DNA of 64,000 bases. Origin: CBDFHV01 sp965247705. GTDB lineage: Bacteria; Pseudomonadota; Alphaproteobacteria; Rhodospirillales; CAMCUA01. The stretch covers positions 20,336 through 84,335 of the forward strand of contig CBDFHV010000032.1 in the NCBI GenBank assembly GCA_965247705.1, read 5' to 3'. Positions 49,006 to 56,723 of the stretch are shown here, piece after piece (position 1 is the stretch's first letter; the number at the start of each line of letters is the position of its first letter). Under the pieces are notes generated by a model. The model ran no database searches. It had not been told where the DNA came from and worked only from the letters and a program-made list of their open reading frames with translations. The position numbers and the translations under genes were made by a program.

Positions 49006-50672
49006 GCCGCCCTCCGCTGCTCGCCCGCCGCGTTCATGACCAGCCGACGGATCGCTTGCTTGTTGAAGGTGAAGGTGAGCAGCGCCGATGCCTGATAACG
49101 GTTCATGCCGTAGTCGTGGCGGCACTCTTGCGGGAGGTATCGGAGCTGCTTCTCGGTCGCCGGTTGATTGAGCCAGCCCCGGCTCTTGTGCGCGCTCTCG
49201 TCGGTCTCGTTCTCGTTGAGCCAGTCATCGGCGGCGGCGAGACAGACCGCGCGCGCGCCGATGCTCAACAGGCGCGGCGGCTGCTGTTTGGCGCCGCCGA
49301 GCGCGTGCCAGCGGCCCTCGAGAAAGAAGATCCCGCCCCAAGCATGAAACCCGTTGGCGATCAACGCCGCATCGTCACCGAACAGATCGGCCCAGCGGAA
49401 GCTCGACCGTTTCAGAAGGTCGACCTCCGACATGACGAAATTGCCGATTGTCATGGCCCCGCCGCGGGCGGGGAATACATAGCCACAGATCGGACATTCC
49501 AGGACCGCCAGCGGCACGATGGCGCCGCATTGCGGGCAGTCCTTCATCGGCGCGCCGCCATCGGCCTCGTGCCCGTCGAGATCGATGTCTTGTTCGAGCG
49601 TGCCATGCATCAAGCTGGAGATGCCGAAGTCGAGCACAATGCAGTCGGTCTTGATGACGCCGGGGAATTCGGCGGGATCGATGGTGCGCAAGCCGCGGCC
49701 GACCATCTGGATCATGGTCGACTTGTAGGACGAGGGCCGCAGCAGCACGACGCAGCTGGTCGGCGGGTGGTCCCAGCCCTCGGTCAACACGGCGACGTTG
49801 ACCATCACCTGGATGTCGCCGCGCCGGTAGGCGGCGAGAACGTCCCGCCGCTCACTCTCGGGCATCTCGCCCCAGACCATCTCGGCATCGATGCCCGTAG
49901 AGACGAAAGCGGCGCACACGTTGCGCGCGTGATCGACGGTCGAACAGAAAATCACGGTCTGGCGGTCGGAGGCTTTTTCACGCCAGTGCTTGATCACCGC
50001 TTCGGTGATCGGCGCCGTGTTCATGATGGCGGCGACTTCGGACATGTCGAAATCGGCGGCGGTCCGGCGGACGTTTCTCAGTGCCTTTTGGGCGCCGACA
50101 TCGATGACGAAGGTGTGCGGCCGCACCAGATGGCCCGAGCCGATCAGCTCGCCCAGCATGATCTGGTCGGCGACATTGGAGAACACCGGACGCAGCCCTT
50201 GCCGGTCGCCGCGGTTGGGTGTCGCGGTGACGCCGTAGAGACGCAGTTCCGGGTTGAGATCACGCGCCCGGTCGATGATCCGCCGGTAGGTATCGGCGGC
50301 GGCATGGTGGGCCTCGTCGACGACCAGGAGATCGAGCGCCGGCATGGCGTCGAGATTGCGCTTGCGCGCGAGTGTCGGGACCATCGCGAAGGTGGCGCGT
50401 CCGCGCCACGACTTGGCGTGGGCATCAACAATCGAGGTGCTGAGGTCCGGATTGACCTTGGCGAACTTGAGAACGTTCTGGGCGGTCAGCTCGTCGCGGT
50501 GGGCGAGCACGCAGGCTTTGGCATGGTTGTCCGCCAGCATCTGGCCGACCGCACCCGAGAGCATGATCGTCTTGCCGCTGCCGGTCGGGGCTACGCCGAG
50601 CGTGTTGCCATGCTCTTCGAGCGCACGGAGGCTGCGCTCGACAAACGTCTTCTGGCGGGGACGAAGCAGCAC
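49002..50672 (-). CDS. Phage DEAD/DEAH-box helicase with zinc ribbon
   Basis: A 556-residue SF2 helicase. LGVAPTGSGKTIML (motif I), LAHRDELTAQN (Ia), LLVVDEAHHAAAD (II), LYGVTATPNRGD (III), MVNVAVLTEGWDHP and MIQMVGRGLR (V, VI). A C-terminal zinc ribbon CPQCG...CPICGY follows. It belongs to the phage recombination/replication group with the SSB-like protein and AAA ATPase. Intact. Confidence 0.87.
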   Translation of the reverse strand: MLLRPRQKTFVERSLRALEEHGNTLGVAPTGSGKTIMLSGAVGQMLADNHAKACVLAHRDELTAQNVLKFAKVNPDLSTSIVDAHAKSWRGRATFAMVPTLARKRNLDAMPALDLLVVDEAHHAAADTYRRIIDRARDLNPELRLYGVTATPNRGDRQGLRPVFSNVADQIMLGELIGSGHLVRPHTFVIDVGAQKALRNVRRTAADFDMSEVAAIMNTAPITEAVIKHWREKASDRQTVIFCSTVDHARNVCAAFVSTGIDAEMVWGEMPESERRDVLAAYRRGDIQVMVNVAVLTEGWDHPPTSCVVLLRPSSYKSTMIQMVGRGLRTIDPAEFPGVIKTDCIVLDFGISSLMHGTLEQDIDLDGHEADGGAPMKDCPQCGAIVPLAVLECPICGYVFPARGGAMTIGNFVMSEVDLLKRSSFRWADLFGDDAALIANGFHAWGGIFFLEGRWHALGGAKQQPPRLLSIGARAVCLAAADDWLNENETDESAHKSRGWLNQPATEKQLRYLPQECRHDYGMNRYQASALLTFTFNKQAIRRLVMNAAGEQRRAA

Positions 50673-50684
50673 CGACCGCGCTGC

Positions 50685-51365
50685 CTACTGCGCCCAGGCC
50701 GGACGGTTCGGATTGGCCGGTTGTGCCGCCGGCGCCTGGCCGGGCTGCTGCGGGGCGGCCGGCGCTGGTGTCGGCGCCTGTGGGGCGCCTGTGGCACCAG
50801 GGGGCGCGTTCTGTGAGGGAGTGTTGGCCAGCGCGGCGCCGGGACGCCACTGGCCGCGGGCCTGCTGGTATGCCTCCCAATCCTTTTGGTTGGGCGTGAC
50901 GGCGAAGCGGATTTCGTTACGCGGCTCGCCGTTCTGGTCCTTGCCGACGTCGATTTTGGCCAGGAACTCTATGCCGTCGAGTACATGGAGGCCGTCGATG
51001 CGGCGGATTGCCTGCGCCTGCGGCGAGGCGTCCTTCTCCGACAGGCCGCGCGCCGAGTTGAGGATGCCGCGCACGAACGAGCGGCCCATGTTGCCCCACT
51101 CGGGGCCCTTTTGGCTCACCAGGCCGATCAGGCTCCACACCCGACGACGCGCGTGCGGGCCCTCCAGAAGAACGAATTCGGCGTTCAGATAGATCGAACC
51201 CGTCATGTTGTTGCGGGTGACGTAGCCGCCGGTCCAGCCTTGCGAGGGATCGTCGTAGCCGCCGGGCTTGATGGTCATGCGGACGGGCGCGATGGTGCCC
51301 TTGGGAATGATGTCGTAGGACCGTTGCTCTTCCGCGTCGTTGAAATCGTTCCAGTTTCCGCTCAT
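50685..51365 (-). CDS. SSB-like/DUF669-type phage protein
   Basis: A 226-residue protein: SGNWNDFNDAEEQRSYDIIPKGTIAPVRMTIKPGG, an OB-like middle (GSIYLNAEFVLLEGPHARRRVWSLIGL) and a Pro/Ala/Gln-rich disordered tail ending NRPAWAQ. This layout is that of phage single-strand binding or DUF669-like proteins, placed between a helicase and a RecA-fold ATPase. ssDNA binding is inferred. Confidence 0.6.
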   Translation of the reverse strand: MSGNWNDFNDAEEQRSYDIIPKGTIAPVRMTIKPGGYDDPSQGWTGGYVTRNNMTGSIYLNAEFVLLEGPHARRRVWSLIGLVSQKGPEWGNMGRSFVRGILNSARGLSEKDASPQAQAIRRIDGLHVLDGIEFLAKIDVGKDQNGEPRNEIRFAVTPNQKDWEAYQQARGQWRPGAALANTPSQNAPPGATGAPQAPTPAPAAPQQPGQAPAAQPANPNRPAWAQ

Positions 51366-52255
51366 TGTTCCGGCGCTCCTCGATCGTCTTGCGTGACGGG
51401 GGTATCGGCGGGCTGAGAGGCGGGGCGGCCAAACTCCATCCTCTCGCTCGCCGGTTTCACGGGGCCGCCGATCTTGGTCATCAGCCGGCCGAGATGGGGT
51501 TCCTCGATCGCATCGAGGCGACCGCTGCGGTCCTTGGCGGGATAGCCGAAGGGGTTCAGCGTCCGGCAGACGAAGGCGCGATACGGATCGCCGTCGGCCT
51601 GCGCGATCTCGGCCATGACGATGACCTCGTCGACGATGCCGGGCAGCTCGTTGCCGGTCTTGGAGCCCTCGATTTGGGGCGAGAAGACCCGGCGATTAAA
51701 GTCGTCGAGCTTCTCGTCGAGGATGCCGACGAACCAGACGTTCTTGCCGCGCGTGTGCTGCAGGTGCGTGAGCCAGGCGATCATCTCCTGACCGTGCAAT
51801 CCGTAGGCGCCGCGCATGTCGGGCTTGCCGTTGCGGTCCGAGAACGCCTGCGGCTGGCCCTTGCACCATTGGAAGCAGAGCCGGCCGGCGACCGTGATCG
51901 AGTCGATGAACACGGTCTCGTACTTGTCGAGCGCGGCGGGATTACCGAAGCGCTCGGCCACCGCCTCGTAATGCGCCCCGCTGTACACCTGATCGTCGCG
52001 GAGCGCCGGGTTCGGCCCGCCGATGAAGACGGCGAAGTCACGGCACTCGGACCAGGTGCGCGGGCGGATGGTGTCGCCCTTCCAGCCCTCGATGGCGAGA
52101 TCGCCGGCCTCGAGGTCGAAGAACAATGTGGTGGTGGCATCGAGCGTCCAGAGGAGCGAAGTCTTGCCGATCCCCGATTTCCCGAAGATGGCGCCCTTGA
52201 TGCCGCGGCGCTCGGCGAGCCGCTCGTCGGCCGAGATGATCGGAAGGCCGCCTAT
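51362..52255 (-). CDS. Phage AAA/RecA-fold nucleotide-binding protein, start codon unclear
   Basis: About 297 residues: LPIISADERLAERRGIKGAIFGKSGIGKTSLLWTL (Walker A), TLFFDLEAGDLAIEGWKGD, TVFIDSITVAGRLCFQW (Walker B) and KNVWFVGILDEKLDDFNRR. It resembles phage ATP-binding (Sak4/RecA-like) proteins. No ATG, GTG or TTG lies where homologues begin. The codon at 52253-52255 is ATA, in ATAG overlapping the upstream stop. The open frame extending upstream is a shadow of the next gene. ATA initiation or a mutated start are both possible. Confidence 0.75.
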   Translation of the reverse strand: MGGLPIISADERLAERRGIKGAIFGKSGIGKTSLLWTLDATTTLFFDLEAGDLAIEGWKGDTIRPRTWSECRDFAVFIGGPNPALRDDQVYSGAHYEAVAERFGNPAALDKYETVFIDSITVAGRLCFQWCKGQPQAFSDRNGKPDMRGAYGLHGQEMIAWLTHLQHTRGKNVWFVGILDEKLDDFNRRVFSPQIEGSKTGNELPGIVDEVIVMAEIAQADGDPYRAFVCRTLNPFGYPAKDRSGRLDAIEEPHLGRLMTKIGGPVKPASERMEFGRPASQPADTPVTQDDRGAPEQ

Positions 52256-52737
52256 CGCGCGTCCTCCTTCGCCGCCAGGCTCAGCTTGAAGCCGGGTTTG
52301 CCGGTCTTGACCGTGCGGGCGCCTTCGAAGGCGGATCGAATGCCGGTCGGCCAGGCGGCGTATTTGCGTTCGGGAACCTTGAAGGCAACGTCCACGTACT
52401 CGGCCGGGTCGTCGCCCTCGGCACGGATGCGCCCGACCAATGCTGCGAGCTGGGCCTGATCCCACTCGACGCGCTTCGGCAGGTCGGCGATGACGATCAC
52501 GCCGTCCTCGACCAGCCGCACCGTGCCGGTGTCCTTGCCGGCGTCGCGCCGGGTGGCGTTGGCCCGTTCGTCGAAGCGCAGGCCGATAGCGCCGTCGAGC
52601 CAGTCCTTGAGCGTCTTGGCGGCCGTGAGCGCCGCCTCGGCGTCCGCTTGCAATAGCGCCAGTTGTTGGGCGGGCAGCGCGGCGATCTCGCCGATCGGCA
52701 TGGCGCGGATGTCGGCGAGGTGAACGCGGTTCGACAT
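52252..52737 (-). CDS. Phage hypothetical protein
   Basis: A 161-residue protein with a helical N-terminus (IGEIAALPAQQLALLQADAEAALTAAKTLKDWLDGAI) and a basic C-terminus. The KRVEWDQAQLAALVGRI and FKVPERKYAAWP segments are of a kind seen in alphaproteobacterial prophages next to RecA-fold genes. Function unknown. One-base overlap with the upstream gene. Confidence 0.65.
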   Translation of the reverse strand: MSNRVHLADIRAMPIGEIAALPAQQLALLQADAEAALTAAKTLKDWLDGAIGLRFDERANATRRDAGKDTGTVRLVEDGVIVIADLPKRVEWDQAQLAALVGRIRAEGDDPAEYVDVAFKVPERKYAAWPTGIRSAFEGARTVKTGKPGFKLSLAAKEDAR

Positions 52738-53057
52738 CAGGCTGCCTCAGGTGGTTCGATCGAGGCCGGGAACAGATACCCCTGCCCGCCGATCCCCAGC
52801 GCCTCGCAGCACACGCGAATGTTGTCGATGGTCTCGTTGCGGTCGTCGCCTTCGAGCTTCCACCAGCGTGCCACGGTGTTGAAGTCGGCGAGCTTAATGC
52901 CGTGAACCTTGATCTTCTCGCTTTTGATCTCGTTCTTGCGTTCGCGGAGCTCTGCAATCTCGGCATCGATTTTGCCGATCTCTTGCGCGGCCAGCAGCAG
53001 GTCGCGTTTCATCTCGGTTGCGTTGTGGCCAATGCCGGGTTCATTTGTGGCGTTCAT
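52737..53057 (-). CDS. DUF2312/GapR-like phage coiled-coil protein
   Basis: A 106-residue protein, ATG 53057 after GGAG. A long helix EIGKIDAEIAELRERKNEIKSEKIKVHGIKLADFNTVARW resembles the GapR/DUF2312 pattern (coiled coil, 'K..GI....', then a second helix). GapR proteins bind overtwisted DNA in Alphaproteobacteria. The match is from memory of the pattern and is only suggestive. Confidence 0.5.
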   Translation of the reverse strand: MNATNEPGIGHNATEMKRDLLLAAQEIGKIDAEIAELRERKNEIKSEKIKVHGIKLADFNTVARWWKLEGDDRNETIDNIRVCCEALGIGGQGYLFPASIEPPEAA

Positions 53058-53157
53058 GTTTTGGCTCCTCGTGTTTTTGCCAGGAAGGCTTTTCAAAACG
53101 GCTGCTGACCCTCACCGAGGGCTACGATTTGATCGCGAGATAGCTGAATCCCTCGGG

Positions 53158-53436
53158 CTAGTGGCGGCGCTGAACCAGATGCACGAGGCCCTGGTCTGAT
53201 GCCCGCAGCGCTCTCGTGGCGAGGTCGTGCAGCACGGCGCGCGCCTCGTTGTTCGAGGTATGAGGTTTTTGAAGCCGGTCGACGCAGAGATGGCCGCGGT
53301 GATACTCGATCAGGCTGTCGGGACGGGCGGTCTGTAGCCACGCCTCGAACCGGGCCTTGTCCACGACGAAGGCCAGTGTCGGCGCAACCGGTGCCGGCGT
53401 CGCCGCCGGGGGGCGGCTCAGCGCGACCACGTTCAT
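53158..53436 (-). CDS. Phage hypothetical protein
   Basis: A 92-residue protein: LAFVVDKARFEAWLQTARPDSLIEYHRGHLCVDR and a C-terminal ALRASDQGLVHLVQRRH. The same architecture is frequent in alphaproteobacterial prophages beside excisionase-like genes. Function unknown; overlaps the HTH gene by 4 bp. Confidence 0.65.
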   Translation of the reverse strand: MNVVALSRPPAATPAPVAPTLAFVVDKARFEAWLQTARPDSLIEYHRGHLCVDRLQKPHTSNNEARAVLHDLATRALRASDQGLVHLVQRRH

Positions 53437-53642
53437 GCGCCGAGCGCCTCGCTGGACCCCGGTTCGACCAGGCGCAGCTGCTCGGTCTCGTAGGCCTCGA
53501 TGTCCTCGAGGCGGTAGACGACGCGCCCGCCGATCTTGAGATATCGAGGGCCCTCACCCCGCCAGCGCCAGTTGTCCAATGTTCGCGTGGCAATGTGCCA
53601 ACGCGCCGAGAGGTCCTCTGGCCTTAGATGCACGGTGGTCAT
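53433..53642 (-). CDS. AlpA/MerR-like helix-turn-helix (excisionase-type) protein
   Basis: A 69-residue winged HTH protein: LRPEDLSARWHIATRTLDNWRWRGEGPRYLKIGGRVVYRLEDIEAYE is the classic HTH_17/AlpA pattern used by phage excisionases and regulators. ATG 53642 chosen. It opens the minus-strand early operon. Confidence 0.75.
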   Translation of the reverse strand: MTTVHLRPEDLSARWHIATRTLDNWRWRGEGPRYLKIGGRVVYRLEDIEAYETEQLRLVEPGSSEALGA

Positions 53643-53713
53643 TGTCTGTCTCTCCATTCTGCTTATTTTTCCTTAATCGCAACGCTTCCTAGCCATGAGG
53701 TTCCGGGATGAGG

Positions 53714-53932
53714 TCACGAGCGCGGCTCCGAAGATCGAGTTTTATGTGCCGATTGCATATCAGCCGGACTGGACGGTTGAGCAGGTGTACGCGGCGACTC
53801 AGGAGCGAATCTTGGATATGGTTCAAGCCCTCGTATCGCATGGCGTGCAGCCAACGAATTGATAGCATCAGCCAGCGCCTCGCGAACTTGAGGGTCCTTA
53901 AGGAGGGCGATCAGCTTGTCGCGGTCCATCAT
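53714..53932 (-). CDS. Small phage protein (minus strand; an opposing ORF exists)
   Basis: A 72-residue frame starting MDRDKLIALLKDPQVREALADAINSLAARHAIRG after GGGAGG. The first half looks like a genuine small helical protein. On the other strand a 55-residue ORF starting at 53696 (MRFRDEVTSAAPKIEFYVPI...) covers the same DNA and cannot be excluded. Confidence 0.45.
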   Translation of the reverse strand: MMDRDKLIALLKDPQVREALADAINSLAARHAIRGLEPYPRFAPESPRTPAQPSSPADMQSAHKTRSSEPRS

Positions 53933-53952
53933 GCCGCCCCTCCCGAACTGGA

Positions 53953-54171
53953 TCATGGGTCGTTCCTGATCAGCAGAAGCTCTTCCTTGAGATCGAGACC
54001 CAAAGCCTTGAGCTCTTCGGCGTGGTAGAGGAACTCGGCGTGCTCCACCGGCACGACCTGGAGCCCGCTGGCTTCGAGCTCGTCAACGTTGGCCGCTCCA
54101 ATCAACAAAACGGCGTGTCGCCGGTTCTTGATCTCGCGAATGGTCCGGTCGGACTTCAGCTTTTTGCTCAA
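53953..54171 (-). CDS. Small hypothetical phage protein
   Basis: A 72-residue protein: a basic start (SKKLKSDRTIREIKNRRH) then HAVLLIGAANVDELEASGLQVVPVEHAEFLYHAEELKALG. It reads as a compact alpha/beta protein with no recognised family. It is in the same direction as the early operon. Confidence 0.5.
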   Translation of the reverse strand: MSKKLKSDRTIREIKNRRHAVLLIGAANVDELEASGLQVVPVEHAEFLYHAEELKALGLDLKEELLLIRNDP

Positions 54172-54202
54172 GTTCGCCTCCCGCTTGGACGCCGCCCCGC
54201 CA

Positions 54203-54769
54203 TCACGCCGCCCCTCCCGAAAAAGCGCGGCGGGGAGCCCGCAGCAAGTGCAAGCCCGCCCGCCGCCAGTTCAACAGGGAGGTTAGATGCCGGTCTCTCC
54301 CGGCCGTCACGCCCATAGGCTCGGACGTTGCGGTCCGCACGCTCCCACCGACGAGCCTACTCACGGGCTCCACGGGGATCGGGATGAGGACCCCGGTTCC
54401 CCGCTTCGGCACCCGCTTCCGCGCGGCATTTCGTTTGAGGTAACGGTTTGGATCGCCGATCAGACCGCCACGATCATGGGACAGGTGCGGTTGGGCCTCG
54501 GTCATGGCCGCCTCCTTGTAGGCGTTGTAACGCGCCAACAGAGAGGCTTTCAGACCGCCCTGGTGACGGGAGTTGAAAACTGTACAAGGACAGCCCCGGG
54601 CGTTACCGCTACCGGACTCCCGCCATGGTGAGGGCACAAAAATGCCGCCAATCTGACGGGGGCGGTTGTCCGCCTTGTAGGAGATTTCAAGCTCCACCGT
54701 CACTGTGCGTCCGTGTGCGGCGACTGTCAACAGCGAAGTCACGGCGTGATCTGTTACCCGCACCGCCAT
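54203..54769 (-). CDS. Possible hypothetical protein, weakly supported
   Basis: A 188-residue open frame from ATG 54769 (MAVRVTDHAVTSLLTVAAHGRTVTVELEISYKADNRPRQIGG...). The first 50 residues look protein-like; the rest is Arg-rich and may be non-coding. A shorter start inside (MTEAQPHLSHDRGG, near 54507) is possible. No family recognised. Confidence 0.3.
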   Translation of the reverse strand: MAVRVTDHAVTSLLTVAAHGRTVTVELEISYKADNRPRQIGGIFVPSPWRESGSGNARGCPCTVFNSRHQGGLKASLLARYNAYKEAAMTEAQPHLSHDRGGLIGDPNRYLKRNAARKRVPKRGTGVLIPIPVEPVSRLVGGSVRTATSEPMGVTAGRDRHLTSLLNWRRAGLHLLRAPRRAFSGGAA

Positions 54770-54830
54770 CACGCCGCCTCGGCGATCAGCGGCGCGTCGC
54801 CGACGGGCGCTGCATCGTTCTCGCAAAATA

Positions 54831-54873
54831 ATATAGCTTTTAGCTTGATAAAAAGATAGCTATATGCTATATA
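54831..54873 (+). promoter_or_regulatory. Promoter and operator of the RelE/Xre toxin-antitoxin pair
   Basis: TTGATA (54845-54850), 17 bp, TATATA (54868-54873) is a near-ideal sigma-70 promoter 15 bp before the toxin start. An inverted repeat ATATAGCT (54831-54838) / AGCTATAT (54858-54865) spans the core region and is a likely site for autorepression by the HTH antitoxin. The segment is strikingly AT-rich. Confidence 0.7.
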
Positions 54874-54888
54874 TACAGACGGAACGAG

Positions 54889-55155
54889 ATGACGATGTAC
54901 CTGCTGACCTTCAGAAAACAAACCACGAAAGCCCTGCAAAAGATGCCAGGCGAACAGAACCGTCGTGTTCGCGATGTGTTGGATAATCTGGCGGCAAATC
55001 CCGACCGGCGAGACCTTGATATAGATACTCTGAAAGGACGGCCCGGCTATCGACTGCGGATAGGAGGGTTTCGGGTCATCTTCATGCGCGACGACGCGGC
55101 GCGCATAATCAATGTAGTACCCATCGCCGCGCGAGGTGATGTCTACAAGCGATAG
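54889..55155 (+). CDS. RelE/ParE-family toxin
   Basis: An 88-residue RelE-superfamily toxin: YLLTFRKQTTKALQKMPGEQNRRVRDVLDNLAANP, then LKGRPGYRLRIGGFRVIFMRDDAARIINVVPIAARGDVYKR. The typical basic residues and the 'R-x-G-x-(F/Y)R-V-(I/F)' strand are present. Such toxins cleave mRNA on ribosomes or poison gyrase. The toxin precedes the antitoxin, as in HigBA-type order. ATG at 54889 or 54895. Confidence 0.87.
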   Translation: MTMYLLTFRKQTTKALQKMPGEQNRRVRDVLDNLAANPDRRDLDIDTLKGRPGYRLRIGGFRVIFMRDDAARIINVVPIAARGDVYKR

Positions 55156-55164
55156 GAGAACGCA

Positions 55165-55536
55165 ATGAACAAACCACAAGTGATTCGAGACGGTGCCGGC
55201 AGGCCGACATTCGCCGTGATCCCATGGAGCGATTATAGGAGTCTGGTAGGAGCGGATGCCGAGGCCATGCTGACCGACGAAGAACTCTTCGACCTCGCCA
55301 AGGCTGAAGGCGAAGAGTCGTTCCCTGTGGGAGTCGTTGACCGGCTTCTCGCCGGTGAGCACCCCATCAAGGTATTCCGGAACCATCGCGGTATGACTCA
55401 GACCGCGATGGCCACAGCGGTGGGCATCAATAAGGTTTATCTCTCCCAAATCGAGACCCGTAAGCGTTCCGGCTCTACCAAGACGCTGGCCGCCATCGCT
55501 GGTGTGCTGGGCGTCGATCTCGACGATCTGGTTTGA
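55165..55536 (+). CDS. Xre-type HTH antitoxin
   Basis: A 123-residue antitoxin with AGGAG RBS, 9 bp after the toxin. The N-terminal PQVIRDGAGRPTFAVIPWSDYRSLV is a Phd-like/antitoxin module, the C-terminal part an Xre HTH (FRNHRGMTQTAMATAVGINKVYLSQIETRKRSGSTKTLAAIAGVLGV). It should neutralise the toxin and repress the shared promoter. Confidence 0.87.
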   Translation: MNKPQVIRDGAGRPTFAVIPWSDYRSLVGADAEAMLTDEELFDLAKAEGEESFPVGVVDRLLAGEHPIKVFRNHRGMTQTAMATAVGINKVYLSQIETRKRSGSTKTLAAIAGVLGVDLDDLV

Positions 55537-55547
55537 CAAAGCCGCCA

Positions 55548-55805
55548 TCACGCTGCTTCCCCGCGCTCGCCCTCGGGGCGTGGCTCGGGCCGCGGAGTGT
55601 CCGCAGGCCACTCCAGGCCGTCTAGCCAGTGGTTAGAAAAGTCGTGCAGGGCGCGATCCGCGCGAGCGATGGTCACTCGACCAGCCCGAAGCCGGTCAAA
55701 AAAACTCCCATGACCCATGACGATTCGGCCGACGGTCGAAAGAGCGATGCCTCGGTGCGCCGCATATAGCCGCGCCAATTTCAAAACGGAATCGGTGGTG
55801 GTCAT
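55548..55805 (-). CDS. Small phage HTH-like (Cro-type?) protein
   Basis: An 85-residue protein (ATG 55805): TTTDSVLKLARLYAAHRGIALSTVGRIVMGHGSFFDRLRAGRVTIARADRALHDFSNHWLD. This is a frequent alphaproteobacterial prophage protein facing the CI-type repressor gene, where a Cro-like regulator is expected. Only 27 bp separate the two starts, so the promoters must overlap the coding ends. A longer start at 55832 would leave no gap. Confidence 0.65.
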   Translation of the reverse strand: MTTTDSVLKLARLYAAHRGIALSTVGRIVMGHGSFFDRLRAGRVTIARADRALHDFSNHWLDGLEWPADTPRPEPRPEGERGEAA

Positions 55806-55832
55806 GCCGCCACTGTATGGCTTATCCGCCAC

Positions 55833-56624
55833 ATGAAGTCGTTTGCAGACTTGCTTGATGAAGAGTTGAAACGTCGGGGTGTGTCGCCGATACGGAAAGC
55901 GTTGGATGCAGGGCTAAACAGGGACGCAATCAGGTCGGTACTTCGAGGCCGTGTCCCTTCCGTTGATCGCGCCGCCGAGATTTGCGACGCCCTCGGCCTT
56001 GAGTTCTACATCGGCCCGCCGCGCAACGAGAGTGGTGCCCAGCCAGCCGAACATTCGCCCCCTTCCGGCGAGTCAGCCGCCGCCATCGTCGAGGCGGTGC
56101 GCGAAGAGATGGCGAGTCTACGCACGGAACTCGCGCGCCTGAAGCCGGCGCGCGACGGCCTCGAGGACACGGACGCTCTGGTGCATCTCGGCGACGGATT
56201 CGGCGAATCTCAGGAGACGCGGCACGTGGAGATCGTGCAATTCGCGGCGGCGGCGGGCGGCGGCGCGGAGGCGTTCGAGGAGCGGGTCGTCGGCACGCTG
56301 GCGTTTTGCCGCCAATGGATGGATCGATACGGGCTGCGGCCGCTGAACTGCGTCGTGATCGACATCCACGGCGAGTCGATGGAACCGACGCTGTGGGACG
56401 GCGCGTCAATCCTGATCGATCGCACCCGGGCGGCATGGCGGCCGGGCGATATCTTCGTCGTCCGCGCCACGGACGGAGTGGTCGTCAAGCGCGCGGGCGA
56501 GGACGAAGCGGGCTACCGTCAGCTCCTGAGCGATCATCCCGCGTGGGAGTCCGTGCCTTATCCCGACGATGCCGAGATCATCGGCCAGGTGGTGTGGATG
56601 GCGCGGACGTTGATCGCGCAATGA
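55833..56624 (+). CDS. CI/LexA-type phage repressor, S24 peptidase
   Basis: A 263-residue repressor. N-terminal DNA-binding part FADLLDEELKRRGVSPIRKALDAGLNRDAIRSVLRGRVPSVDRAAEI, a linker, then an S24 peptidase domain with HGESMEPTLWDGASILID (Ser nucleophile) and GVVVKRAG (Lys). It probably holds the phage early genes off and self-cleaves on RecA activation. Intact. Confidence 0.87.
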   Translation: MKSFADLLDEELKRRGVSPIRKALDAGLNRDAIRSVLRGRVPSVDRAAEICDALGLEFYIGPPRNESGAQPAEHSPPSGESAAAIVEAVREEMASLRTELARLKPARDGLEDTDALVHLGDGFGESQETRHVEIVQFAAAAGGGAEAFEERVVGTLAFCRQWMDRYGLRPLNCVVIDIHGESMEPTLWDGASILIDRTRAAWRPGDIFVVRATDGVVVKRAGEDEAGYRQLLSDHPAWESVPYPDDAEIIGQVVWMARTLIAQ

Positions 56625-56723
56625 ACCCGACTGGCCGGACGCGCCGTGGCCCGACGATGCGGTAGTGGCCGGCGAGGTCAAATGGATGGCGAGGGAGTTG
56701 CCGTGATTAGAGCGAGGGTGTCA

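Noticed and set aside
52256..52966. Upstream extension of the AAA ATPase frame
   Set aside because: It is Arg/Ala/Ser-rich and overlaps a well-formed phage gene (52252-52737) and the next gene in another frame.
53696..53863. 55-residue plus-strand ORF (MRFRDEVTSAAPKIEF...)
   Set aside because: Possible, but it opposes the operon direction and overlaps a minus-strand ORF with a better RBS; kept only as an alternative.
54889..55611. Long minus-strand frame opposite the toxin-antitoxin genes
   Set aside because: The plus strand has two well-formed genes with RBS and promoter; the minus frame shows no family features.
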